NCBI GenBank assembly: GCA_947034885.2
Contig: OX344752.2
Coordinates: forward strand, 30,796,386-30,860,385
Reading direction: 5' to 3'
DNA from: Thuidium tamariscinum
Taxonomy: Eukaryota; Streptophyta; Bryopsida; Hypnales; Thuidiaceae
DNA: 64,000 nt
The position numbers and the translations under genes are program-made. Shown piece by piece: positions 50,291 to 61,986 of this stretch; the first letter of the stretch is position 1, and every line of letters starts with the position of its first letter. The notes under the pieces are model-generated. The model did not search any database, had not been told where the DNA came from, and was given only the letters and a program-made list of their open reading frames with translations.

Positions 50291-51058
50291 AGTCCTTAGA
50301 CCTGGGAAAACATGATGAAAAAAAGGAAAGTTCATTTGCTAATTTGAAACACCTCCATCATGAAACATTTATATCTTTCAATCCATAAGAGATATCGTGT
50401 ATTATGTTTTTCCTATTTGATCTAAGACATGTCTACTTTTTATTTGTTGGATGACTTATAGCAAAGCATAAGAGGGTTTTTGAAATCTATATAAGGCCCT
50501 TAGAGATAGACATGCACACCTATTTAATGAAGACAAAAACTAGTAGTTGAAATATTGTGTGAAGTAAAAGTAGAGACTACAATAACAAGGCACTATTACC
50601 AAATATTAAATTTGGATAGTATAACATTATATCGATGGTTGGAAAAGAAAATCCACTAGTGGAGTCAATGTACAATACTATATTATTATCTTAATGGTTG
50701 TACAAAATAGTGTTCCTGATTGGATAGTTTGGTGTCATCTTCATGTCCTAAACCCAAATTTTAAATGACAAAGCTTCATCATGGTCTCCGTGATCCACCC
50801 AATGAAAGCTATTGTCACATGGAAGTACACATTGGAAAAAAATCTTTTCCAATGAGCACGTATAGGGAAGTAGTCATCCTCAAGGAGAATATTTAAATAC
50901 AAAAGCACCCTTCCAAACACCTATTAGCGGCCCTCTTTAGAATTCAAAAATCCTCTAAGGCTCTAATGAATGGATTAAGGTTACCAAAGGATTGGTGTAT
51001 TGTTCAATTATAACTATTTTCCTAAAACTATTAAAGAAGTACTCCGGACATTTACATG
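50291..51058. mobile_element. Family-A remnant, paired with 55690-55955
   Basis: The part 50300-50460 aligns closely with 55690-55860, and 50970-51058 with 55880-55955. The right end ('ggacatttacatg') corresponds to the family-A right end. The copy near 55.9 kb is shorter by about 500 bp in the middle. Together with the island that follows, this makes a duplicated module. Confidence 0.55.
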
Positions 51059-51062
51059 GTAA

Positions 51063-51886
51063 CCCCTAAATGCCCAAGCCTTTTCAATTTTTATTTATTT
51101 TTTCATATTTTTCAAGTGTATTTTGAATATGAAAAAAATATATGAGCTTGTAGTCATCCCTAGTGAAGCAAATTGATTTTCTTCCCAAATTATACCACAT
51201 GGATGTTTAAAGAACTTGTTTATTAATAAGTACACAAATTTTGAGTACAAAATTGCATAGGAGTTGTGAGATTATAACAAGAGAGTAGTACATCTTTTAT
51301 ACTTTGTATATTGCTCTTTCCCACAAAGTTTCTCAAATTTGCATATGAATTGTGTTGGGGGTTGGAGGGGACATAATTAACTACAAAGAGTGTTAGCACA
51401 CTAAAATGCATTTAAAAAAAAATTAGTTTCACATGAAAAGCTATTGAATTCATTAGACAATCCACCTTGCAATTGTTGAAATGCAATTATTTTTTTAAAG
51501 TAGAATTTGGAAATAACTCCAAGTCAATAGTTGTATGATTAAATTTTCAATGTTGAATCATGGAAACACTTTCTTCTTTCCATTCTAACCATTCTCAAAG
51601 CAAATGGATATGTACTATTTCTTAGATCTCAAATCAAGTGAAATTGCATAAATCTAGGAAATGAAGTAAAATTGGCAAGCTTTACACTTCACTTATGACA
51701 CATGTATGCCTTTGAAGACCTCTCAATAATCAAATATATACTTTTTACAGTGAAAAATGAAAGTTCTCAATAGTTAACCCTTAAAAGTGTCTAATTTTTT
51801 TTAAGGTTCAAGGAATGTAACTGCCTATTCAGATATGGGCCTTTAATTTCAGATCGACCATATATGGTCGGTTGGGTAGGTAGGGG
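51063..51886. mobile_element. TTAA-type element inserted at the edge of island module 4
   Basis: It is flanked by GTAA (51059-51062) and TTAA (51887-51890). The left end is CCCCTAAATGCCCAAGCC; the right end on the opposite strand is CCCCTACCTACCCAACC. The empty site is visible in the related module at 55956-55959 (TCAA), where 'catttacatg' runs directly into 'tatcttcaatactctt'. It is 824 bp with no ORF. Confidence 0.65.
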
Positions 51887-51890
51887 TTAA

Positions 51891-52440
51891 TACCTTCAAT
51901 AATCTTGGTTGGATCCAGCCGGCTGCCTCCATATTTTTAGGTGGCCAAATATTTTGGGGGGGGGGAGGGGGGAATTTCAAATTTATTCCTTTCCTTACCA
52001 GTAGGCGCGGTCGCTGTTCTTCTGGAGGCTTTTTAATTGTCGGACCCGCGGTCGCCCACCCGAGGTCGCACCCAAGGGCGGTCACTGTGTCCCAGGATCC
52101 CCGCCAGGACATGAGGTCGCCTCGATGCGAAGTCGCACCCACCCGCGGTTGTTGTGTTCCATGAGAGTGGAGTTTTGAACTTCCCGCAAGGACCCGAGGT
52201 CGCCCCTACGCGCGGTCGCAGTGCCAAGATCGGGGCTTCTGAACTTCCCCGCACGACCCGCAGTCGCCACCACGCGCAGTCGCCCACCCGAGGTCGCTGT
52301 GTGCCAGGATTCGAAGGACTTGAACATGGCGCCAAGACCCGAGGTCGCCCTACGCGCTGTCGCGCCAACCCACTGTCGCCCACTCGCGGGCGCGTGTTCG
52401 CAGTGCCAGAATCGGGGGTTTAGAAATTCTATGCCACACG
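51891..52440 (+). repeat. GC-rich island 4, with no gene behind it
   Basis: The left flank (51891-52010, with 'ttggatccagcc' and 'taggtggccaaat') is homologous to 55960-56060. The island proper (52000-52440) has many units such as ACCCGCGGTCGCC and ACCCGAGGTCGCC in plus orientation, interspersed with non-repeat words (for example 'gtgccagga'). It lacks the 44-bp promoter block, and no ORF of credible coding character follows before the next TTAA element at 52827. Overlapping ORFs are composition artefacts. Confidence 0.8.
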
Positions 52441-52826
52441 GTCGTGCCTTTATTTTTTCTATTTTTTTTTCTTTTTGAACAAATGGAGAAAATTCCATTG
52501 GCATAGGAACCAGTACATTCAGACTAGGGGCATCAAGCCTTTTGCAGAATTAGGCAGGATTACTCGCCTACCTCAAATGGGTTGTGTTCCTATTTGGAGG
52601 TGCTAGAATATGATTTGACTTTTCATTATTTGAAGAGTATTGATCTTATTCAAACAAAAAGGGGAATTTAATATTTAAAATCCTAAGGCCTGAAATTAAA
52701 ATATTTAACCCTTTTTGAATTATTTGCCATGAATCATTTTTTTCCCAACTCCGTACAATTAAGACATAACTTATAAGAGACCATGTCTTCAAGTAGTGAT
52801 AAACAAATGAATACAAAAGTGTTTAA

Positions 52827-53464
52827 CCCCTGAATGCCTAAGGCTTACTTTGAATTTCTTAGAATTTGCTCTAAATTGGAACAAGATGCAACATTCTTGA
52901 TAAGTTGAATAAATTTTCTTTTAATTGAAACTTTAGAAATTTGAAGTAGACATGTTAAAGATCACCTAGAAAAAGAAAACACAAGTATATCACTTCTGGA
53001 TTGAAAGATTGTAATGTTTGATCATGAGGGTGTAGAAAGTTTGAAAATCTTTGAGCTCTCTTTTTGCATGTCAAATCTAAAAAGGTGGTCACCAAAACAA
53101 TACTAGGTGTTAGGGCCTAAGAAGCATAGCCACAATCAATTTATGGCTTCTCAAAATGTAGTCTAAAATTTTTTGAAATGAATTTCTTGTGTGATTTTTT
53201 CTCTAAGATCTAGTGTATTTGAGGCTCATTTCCAAGAGTCTTTAACACTATGGATTGTCAAGATTGCAATGGGTACCCTTGCATTAAAATTTGAATAGAA
53301 AAATCATAATCATTCATTTTCAAAATTGGATTATTGATGGTAAATCTAGACTTTGAAAAAAGCCTTCCAAAAATATAAACCACTAAAAATAAATGTTTGG
53401 TAAGGCTTTCATGAACTTCAAAGTTTCTTTGACACCACATTTGAGTGCCATGGGCATTTAGGGG
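52827..53464. mobile_element. Complete family-A TTAA element
   Basis: TTAA lies at 52823-52826 and 53465-53468. The terminal inverted repeats are CCCCTGAATGCCTAAGGC and, opposite strand, CCCCTAAATGCCCATGGC, 15 of 18 matching. It is 638 bp with no ORF. It aligns in reverse orientation with 40604-42177 and carries the empty target (TTAA at 52921-52924) of the nested element there. Best-preserved reference copy of the family in this window. Confidence 0.85.
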
Positions 53465-53468
53465 TTAA

Positions 53469-55680
53469 AAAACACACAATTCTTCATTTCTGCAGACATC
53501 AGAACACTTGTAGATTATTGTGTTGTTTTTATTTCATTTTTTTTAATTTAGATTTTCATAAATACTCTTGCAAATCTTCTGTACTTAAGAAAATAAAGTA
53601 TGTTTGAAATTGTGAACAAACTTTTGAATTCAAGAAATTACCATTCCAAAACGATGTGAATAAATAAGTAAAATAAAAATCATAAATAATAATTACAATC
53701 TAAACATACTATATTGAACGTAAAGAAAATTCTTGTAAGAAGATAGTTACAATTATTCTATTTGTACTTTATGTTACAGTGATTTTAAAGGTTCAAATTT
53801 AATTGAAAAATAAGTTATGCTGTCATAGTGATAGTGTACCAATTATCTAACTATAGGGATATATTATGTAGATAATCACTTTTGATTGAATTATGTGATT
53901 AAATTGTTATCCTATATTTCATTTTATAGTATATCATTATAATTTTCAAAATTTGAATGAACCCTTGATCCCTTTAGGAATTAAACCTCAAATCTTTAAA
54001 AAATTTACCTTGGCTAACCTCAAAGTTTACAATTTTCATTTACACATTTCTATACTATCTACTTTGAGATCTTATAGTTAGGTAGGTGACTAAATCGAAT
54101 TTTAGACTTAAACTACACTTTGTTTCCAAAGATGACATTTAGTAAGATTTTAGTAAAGTATAGTTATGAAATTATAGTGATTAATTGTACATTTGTACTC
54201 ACTTTTTCTAGAAAATAAAAAATATTTTTTGAAAGATAATCTTTCATGATAAATTCTTTTTTTTCCCAAGGGATGAATTGCATTCATTGTTATCAAATTT
54301 CCAAACATGAAGGCTCTACTTGAGATAAATTTATGTACTTTAGATGAAAAGGTGGATTTGCATCCATTTTCAAACATTCATCCATGACCATAGATGTAAA
54401 AGAACTTCATGATCTTAGTAAAGATTATTTTTTGCTATTGGTTAAAAGAAAGATACTTGTAAGAAGAAAGAATGAAGAACTCCTCACTTCTTTACATGGT
54501 TGCAAATTTGAAAAGATCCTATTATAAACTTGTATGAATGAGAAATATTACATGTATTGAATACATTTTTAATCCTTCAAGGATGTTGAGGACATTTTTT
54601 GTCCTTCAAATGATCAACTGAACTTTGTATATATTGAAGAATGGATGATCTTCACACAATATTTTCAATGTAACTTCATTGACGAGCGCTATAGCCACAC
54701 TATTCATTTGAGTTCAAGACATTTAAAAATAAATAAGTTTATATGGGATTGTTTTGAACCCTAGAAATGGTACATTGTCTAATGCATTTCATTACTTTTA
54801 ATTCTTTTTCTCTTGGGACTTGATTTTGACAATTTGAAAACTTTCTTTTGATTTTGACAAAAACCAATAAATGAAGCTTATGAAATTTAGTTTCTACTAT
54901 TCCCTAAAATATAGAAGATCTCCTTAGATTAGTGAAGTTTGAATTTGAATATGTACAAGCACATTTCAAAATATAGAGTGGTACAAAAGTTAATTTACCT
55001 TGTAATTTTCTACACTATAATTTGCTTCTACTCTTGAAATTTTAGATTTTTGAACCAAGATTTATATTTGATATGGATTTCTCAAATTTTATTGTTAAGA
55101 ATATATTAGTAATATTGATTTTACATTCCATCCAACTAAGCACAACATAAATGACCAACATCGTTAGCGAAGGGGTCCCAAAGAATTGGTAAGGATATTT
55201 TCTCATGTTTCCCTCCACAACATCATGGCATGATTTTTATTTACATGAAGACTAATTAGGGGAGGGAATGCGGCATGAATGTGTTTCTCATTCTTTTAAC
55301 CCGTAGAATTCGGAGGCACATAAATTTGATTTTTCCTCAATTGCAATGCAAAATAGATTTGATTGAAATTCCTATTTTTACTAGTTCATATTAATGAGAA
55401 AATTACTAAAGGATGTCTAGTTTAAGCATCACAATACCGATCTAGAAATGATTGGTTATGTTTTTTGGGTTGAAGATTTACTGTAAAGATGTCTATTGCA
55501 ATCTTGCCTTTTTTAAGTCCTTAAGTAGGTATCACGGAGATGACTTGTAATTACATTAAAGGCTTAAGGAAAAATGAACTGAAAATTTCTTTTCTATAAT
55601 TTGTACATAGAAGATTCGGAGAAGGCAAAAATTGATTAGAATTATGTATATGAAACCCTCTGCCTTTTTTTCCACTAACT
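53469..55680. other. Gene-free AT-rich stretch
   Basis: No bounded element or credible ORF was seen. Base runs and short ORFs look random. Confidence 0.45.
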
Positions 55681-55689
55681 ACTTTTTTA

Positions 55690-55955
55690 GATTAGACCTG
55701 GGAAAACATGATGAAAAGAAGAGAAGTTCATTTGGCAATTTGAATACTTCTATCATGAAACATTTAAATCTATCAATCCATAAGAGATATCGTGTATTAT
55801 GTTTTTCCTAGTTGGTCTAAGACATGTCTATTTTTAATTTGTTGGATGACTTTTAGAAAAGAATGGATAATTTAAGCTTATGAAAGGATTGGTTTATTGT
55901 TGAACAAAAACTATTTTTCTCAAACAATTTAAGAAATGATTTGGGCATTTACATG
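55690..55955. mobile_element. Family-A remnant preceding island 5
   Basis: It aligns with 50300-51058 and, more distantly, with the interiors of the family-A elements (around 40960-41100). Its right end 'gggcatttacatg' is followed by TCAA, a decayed TTAA, directly before the island module. Confidence 0.5.
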
Positions 55956-56059
55956 TCAATATCTTCAATACTCTTCAGTGGATCCAGCCAGTTGCCTCCA
56001 AAATTTTAGGTGGCCAAATAATTTTTGGGGGCAATTTCAAAATCCTGAATTTTCTTACC

Positions 56060-56316
56060 AGGAGGCGCGGTCGCCCCACGTGCGGTCGCTGGAGGAGGGA
56101 AGTTTGAACTTCCCGCCCGACCCGCGGTCGCCCCACGCGCGGTCGCTGGAGGAGGGAGTTTGAACTTCTCGCCCGACCCGCAGTCGCCTGACGCGCGGTC
56201 GCCCCACGCGAAGTCACCCCCTACCCGAGGTCGCCTCGACCTGTACCCGCACTCGCCCCTGTGCGACTTCGGGTGCATAAGCAGTCGCCCCCACCCGCAT
56301 TCGCCATTTTCGCTTT
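56060..56316 (+). repeat. GC-rich island 5
   Basis: Units CGCGGTCGCC alternate with 'ggaggaggga' and 'ttgaacttcccgcccgac', giving a longer repeat of about 70 bp duplicated at 56060-56190. Later units vary (CGCAGTCGCC, CGAGGTCGCC, CGCATTCGCC). The orientation is that of the downstream gene. The last unit precedes the 44-bp block by 11 bp. Confidence 0.85.
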
Positions 56317-56360
56317 GTGCACTGCTTGTTACCCACCGTGAAGTGGCTGACTACGTGTTC
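56317..56360 (+). promoter_or_regulatory. 44-bp shared promoter block, copy 3
   Basis: It begins GTGCACTG, continues TACCCACC, and ends with GTGGCTGACTACGTGTTC. It is the most diverged of the three copies; its differences are mostly transitions. It lies 120 bp before the ATG at 56480. Confidence 0.7.
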
Positions 56361-56479
56361 AACAACTGTTTTCACTTTTCAGGGGTTCATTCTTCTCCAC
56401 TTTGTGCTCTAAGCTAGTGTCTCGTGCAACCTGTCATACATTGAGGTATTTTTAAATACCCACTGAAGATTATAGTTCA

Positions 56480-57907
56480 ATGGATGCCATGAAGAAGAAG
56501 GTGAAGGCCAAAGGAAAAAAACAAAGAAGGCAACGCCACATCCTTCTTGATCCTAATGCGATGGCTTATCCAGGTTGGGATAGAATTCAAGGTGATTGGA
56601 CCACGACCACTTGTAAGGGATTCATTCAGTGGTGTCACATTGACAAGCTTTTCCATCATTATCGGCACAAGATTCATGTGCAATCGAATGTGGCAAACCT
56701 TCATTCGTGCACTCACGATGCATTTGTGCAACGATGTATTGAAGTTTATCGGTACTTGCACAACACATAGACCGTGCCGAGAAATGAGGTTCAATTGTAT
56801 CTGTGTGAGATGGTGTATGCAGAGGTCATTCTGAGAAGAACGGTGGATTGGAGGACCATCAAGGGATCGAAGATGGCCACCATTCCAACAACCAAAGACA
56901 TTCCTAGAGCGGGTCCTTCCCCCAATCCAAGAGCAGGGCTAGGAAAAAATCTTTTCATCAAAAATGTAGTGCCTAATGATGAGTATCAGTGGTCACATCA
57001 CGCGAGTTCGGATGAAGAGAATGAACCATTGAATGAATTATTGGATATGGCCAAGATGGAAGAGCCACCTACAAAATTGGAAGAAGTGGTGGCGCCTCTT
57101 CAAATGCCATTGCTTGATGTGGAACAAATGTCGGGCATTGAAGAAAAGCTTGAAGTGGAACAAATGTTGGGCATTGAAGAAAAGCTTAAAGATACAATTT
57201 ATGAAGACACGAAAGAGTATTACAATGATCATCTCAAGCTACTTCTTCAAGACTTGGAAGAGAAGCAGAAAGAGTTAAAGACTCTACAGGACGAGGCTAT
57301 GGAAGATTTGGGTGATGGGGTTCCAACCCTTCTAGCCCAAATTGAAACTGCTCGAATCCAATTGTCAAAGCAACATGAGGAGATGAAGAACTTGGAAGCG
57401 TTTTATCTTAGCTTCTATGGTTCTCAAGATGGAACTTCTAGTTCTACGGTCGATAACCCAATTACAAAGGAAAGGCTTGCAAAAGCCATGGAGGACTCCA
57501 AAGAAGAAGATGATCATTGTGACCGTGAGAAAAGAGGTCTTGAAGAGGCACAATTGAGGTTGACGCACCTTTGTGAGATCACGGACAAAGCCCCACTTGA
57601 CCGTGTTGTTGACATGTACGGTTGGGGAGACTTTTGTACACAACATGAGATGACCCCCTTGGAAGTAGAGGAATTGAAGAAGAAATTAGTTGCTTCTCTT
57701 AAGGTGGAAAATGAGTTGCAAGAGAAAGTGGATAAACAAAAGACAGTCCTGGAGATGCAGAAAGCAACTAAGACAGCTTGGTTACGTGGAGAGTGGTGGA
57801 AACATGACATTCTATCCAAGCTCAAGAGTGAACAGAAGGTGGCTTGGTCCCAAATATTAGCTAAGAGGCAGAAGAGAGAAGAGAAGGGCAAAAAAAATGT
57901 TGAGTGA
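56480..57907 (+). pseudogene. WCHIDKLF-family protein with coiled coils, one in-frame TAG
   Basis: The ATG at 56480 is followed by a Lys/Arg-rich start and the family domain: YPGW, WCHIDKLFH at about residues 51-59, NVANLHSC, VQRC, LCEMVYAE, VDWRTIKG. TAG at 56768-56770 lies in the middle of that domain; the same frame continues immediately (TVPRNEV, matching FVERNEV of the 31781 gene). After an acidic segment come coiled coils, then a TPLEVEEL...AWLRGEWW region corresponding to the end of the 40076 gene, and TGA at 57907. There is no RING. A 12-residue internal tandem duplication lies at 57119-57190. No frameshift. The protein role is unknown. Confidence 0.75.
57119..57190 (+). repeat. 36-bp in-frame tandem duplication in the 56480 gene
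   Basis: Two adjacent 36-bp units (57119-57154 and 57155-57190) encode VEQM(S/L)GIEEKL plus one residue twice. They differ at only a few bases, so the duplication is recent, and its length keeps the frame. Confidence 0.85.
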
Positions 57908-58427
57908 CATGGTAGTTTTTTAGCATTTTGAGAACCACAACGTTTTTTTGTAATTACATATGTATATATTTGATACCTTTCGGTTTATACATTGTTGATG
58001 CTGTGATGAATTGTTTAACTCAAAGTTTTCAAATTTGCTAAAGGCATGATTGATTGCAAGTAATTGGTGAGCAATTTTCAAAAATTCATTGCTTGGATAT
58101 GTAGGAGATAAGAATTATTTCTATGCACAACATTGGTTTAGAATTGCATCTCCAAGAATGCTTTGGAATATATGTGTTTACATTTGTATATTGGGATAAT
58201 TCCATTCTAATTTCTGTATCAAAGTTTTCTCTCTAATACAATCACTTTTTGCACATCACATGGTGATTTGTTTGTAAATTTGAATGTGATGGTCTTATTA
58301 CATAGAAAAAATGAATTTAACAAATGTAACATCCATCTCTTCAAAGTTTGGTTATATGTGACACTCTCACAGTACTCATTGACATGTCAATGATCCTATT
58401 ATTGTTCTTGAATGGGATGTCTATTAA
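57908..58427. other. 3' flank of the 56480 gene
   Basis: AT-rich, non-coding, probably including the 3' untranslated region. It ends at the TTAA of the next element. Confidence 0.35.
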
Positions 58428-59349
58428 CCCCCAAAGGACTGAGGCATTTTGTGGCTTGAAACCACTCAAAACTGCCATGTTTGCTACTTCCTCCCAAGAA
58501 AACAACTAAAAAAAAATTAGAATCTAACTATAGGATCTTGTAAATTACTTGTCTGAGATCATGTGGTAAAAATTTCATGAAGTTTGACTGCACTGATTGG
58601 AAGATATTAGCATTCAAAATTGTCCAAATAAGTTTTTTTGAACTCTACTTACAATTTCAGATGACTTTGATTGCCATTTGTATAATTTTTTTGCAATATG
58701 GAGTATGAAGTTAAAATTTTTTATATTGAACATTTGAATTGAGGATTAGGGAAAATTTTTAAAAAGAAAAACTACTTGATTTTTATTCATGAAAAAATTG
58801 TGAAGCAAAAGTAGGTCCAAGATTGAATAAAACAGTAAGTGCTTAACAACTTTAAGATGTAATTGGAAAACTATGATCCCAACGGTGAGCTTGTTCTTGC
58901 AAACATCCTGAACTCTATCAAAAATTAAAATTAGGAAAATTTGGAAAATTGTATTCAAAAATACATTCTATAAGTTATTTTTTTAAGAAGGTGCTTAGAT
59001 TGCCCAAAATACAAGATTGTCCACAAGACCATCACTTTTTCATTATTAGTCCAAATGAAATCAACCAAAGCTTCAAATGTAGAAAAACAATATAATCTTA
59101 GAGAAAAAAAATTAAAAATTAAAAACAATGTTTATTGTGTTTTTTTTGGGCTTAGTGAACTATTGTTTGGACTTGGAATGGCATAACTTTTGCTTCGAAG
59201 CACCAATTGAAATAAAGATTATATTTTTGGAAAGCTAATTTGATTTCCTATCTTCAAAAGAAGTTTAAAAAAACCATAGCAAAAATCAAGTCACACAAGC
59301 CTGCCCGAAATTCCAAGTGTCCCCCGAGGGGACTTTAGTCCTTTAGGGG
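58428..59349. mobile_element. Complete family-B TTAA element
   Basis: TTAA lies at 58424-58427 and 59350-59353. The ends are CCCCCAAAGGACTGAGG and, opposite strand, CCCCTAAAGGACTAAAG, 14 of 17 matching. It is 922 bp and non-coding. The interior is related to 34544-35700 and to the nested element 41137-42079. Confidence 0.8.
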
Positions 59350-59899
59350 TTAATACAAAAGGTGATAGTGTGGATGTTCCTTACATACAATATTTAGCCT
59401 TGCAAATGAATTAAAATTAATAATCACAGATTCAAAATTTTTGATTGAAGGCCATAGGAATTAAATGAAATAAAATCATATGATATGATTTTTTTAAAAC
59501 TTTGATTTAGTTAGATACTTAGATTGATTGGGTTTTTCACCAAGCATTGAGTGTTAGAAATGCAAGGTCAGGAAGACTTTTTTTTCCTGTGTAATGTAAC
59601 AATCTTTGAATGCCTTTATAATAGGATGACCGTTGGATTTTTTTGATCAACTTGTATTTAACCTTATAAATGCTTAAATATTAATGAAAAATATGAAATG
59701 TGATATATTGTTACTTATAAAATACAGACTATCATTCTAATTGATTGACTTTGCATTGAATAGCATGAATCATTTGTTTTTCAATTGATTACCATTATAT
59801 TCATCATATACAAACTACATGGCCACAAAGGGTTTAGAGGCCCTTGTAGAATAAAAAATAGGAAATTTAAAAGTTTCTAATACTTCTTGAATATGAAAT

Positions 59900-61982
59900 G
59901 TCCAAGCTACAAAAATCCAATGTTTGTCAAACTTTGAAGTTGAACAAAACCTAACAAAGTTGCTATTTTCAATACATTATATTTTTGAAAATTTCTTTTT
60001 GAAGTCAACTTTTAGCTTCAATTAAATAAATTTGGAAAAGATGGATTATGATTTTTCTATTCAAGATACCTTACAAGGGGGTCCACTGCAATCAAGGTCT
60101 TTTACAATGTTTAGAGCTATTGGACATGAGTTATCAATAAAATACAGACATACAATACATCGTGTAGGAAAAATCCTATTAGAAATCGATTTGAAAATAC
60201 AGAAGAATACATTCCTAAGAAACAAAAATAGATTAGAATGATGTATGTAGGGCCTCTGCACTGCATTTATTTTGGCAACCAATTTGAGATTTGAGATTTC
60301 ACATTTGAGAAGAGAATTAGAACCCTTCAAATTGTTTTTGCTACTTTTATGAAATCAAATATTATAATCTTTTAATCCATAAGTGATATTGTTTTTCCAA
60401 AGTTCTCTATAACATGTGTGCTTTAAATTTATTTGGTTATATCTTCCAAAAAATGGATAAATTATATCAAATTGTTTACTACTCATTATAGTTTAAAAAT
60501 CTTTGTAGATGTTCAACAAAAGCTTTCATTAGGAATTCAAGGATTTTTTTACCCACTTGGGAGCTAATCAAATATTTTTGAAGCAATGAATGCCAAAGCT
60601 AAAAAAATGTGGTGTTTCAAAAAATTGGAGGAATAATCTAACCTTATAATATTGCTATTTTTAGAATTTAGAATTTCCAAATATTTATTTTTCCAAATTC
60701 ACTTGAAGCATAAAAAATTTTGATATAAAAAATGATAGATTGTGATTTTTCATTGAACATTCTCTGTAAATGTGTCATTGCTTTCTTGAATTTCTAGTTT
60801 CTATAGGTACCTTTGTGGAAATGTGGGGCTCTATTGAATGAGCATGAAATACACAATATTTTTGAAAAAAAATCCAAATTATGTTAGCTTATTTGAAAAT
60901 CCAAATTTTGTTAGAATAATAAAATCTACATATGTAAAATTTGTACATGGAAATAGATAGTAGATGACTACATGTAGAGGTTCTTCAAATAAAAAAGATA
61001 AAATTGCTTATGATTAGTAGTACCTCGATAACGTGTACATGTAACAATTGTATTATGAAATTTCATTTACATCTCATCTATTAAAAATAAATAAAATTCA
61101 TTCATTATCAATAAAAAAAGAAAAGCCAAATAATGAATGTGGAGCCTTTTAGGAAAAGGTGACTCTAAATTCTAAAGAAATTGAATGTCAATTTCAAAAT
61201 TGGGGAAGAATTCCAAGAATGGAGAACACATATTGTTGCTTGTTGATTTGATGTCATTGATGACCAATGTACCAAAGAAAAAATTGTATTGTACATGATG
61301 CAATAATGTAATAATTGTTTCTATCTCCAAAGTGTTTGTATAGGACAATTGTTTTTTGTGTAGTGATGAATTATAGATCAGTTTAATAATATAAAATAGA
61401 TTGGAAGATAGTAAATTCATTTTGATTCTTAAATAGTTCTAAGCAAGTATTAAATGAGACACATGTGTTTAAATATCCAATTATTAAATATTTAAAACAA
61501 TACATCACTTGAACTTTATCCTCAAATTTGAAGAAGTCGTAACAAATCTATCACTTCAGTAGTTGGATTGACCCTTAATGAAATAAGAAATAATTTGTTT
61601 TGTATGAGATTGTTGGAAATTCGTTTAAATAAATTGTAGAGTGTATTTTGAGAATATCGGAATTGATTGATGTTAGGCATGTTAGGCACTTGAACCCCAA
61701 ATATTTTGGAGACTAAATTCTTAGATTTCTCAAGTAAAAAGAAGATTCAAAGAGTTTGACAGGCTTTTGGAATTTTAACACCTCCACAATAAAACATTAT
61801 AATCTTTTAATCAATAAGTGATATTGTTGTGTTTTATTTTTCTAAGTAATGTTTAACATATCTTGTTTGAATTGTTTTTGTAACATTGAACAAGAGTTTG
61901 ATAAGGCTTATAAAAATGTTCATTTTTTCTTCAATTTAGAACAAATTCCAAGAAGATTAAAAAAAATCTTGGTCATGTATGG
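59900..61982. mobile_element. Composite of degenerate family-A elements
   Basis: At least two family-A copies are recognisable. One runs from about 59910, with 'gattatgatttttctattcaag' near 60043. Another starts about 60585 ('gaatgccaaagct') and has its right part at 61630-61982. The last right end, ...CTTGGTCATGTATGG, abuts TTAA at 61983-61986, which also serves as the left target of the next element. No gene. Confidence 0.5.
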
Positions 61983-61986
61983 TTAA

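Noticed and set aside
39315..56770. Programmed stop-codon readthrough as the main explanation of the TAG codons
   Set aside because: The bases after the stops (GCA, TTT, ACC, GAA) do not match known readthrough contexts such as CARYYA. The stop positions differ between paralogues, and a TGA and a TAA occur as well.
56774..57907. Separate genes starting after each in-frame stop (for example 56774, 46829, 39302)
   Set aside because: Both halves are in one frame and align together with paralogues or complete one domain, so one interrupted gene is the better model. 46829 has a real ATG and is kept only as a possible secondary start.
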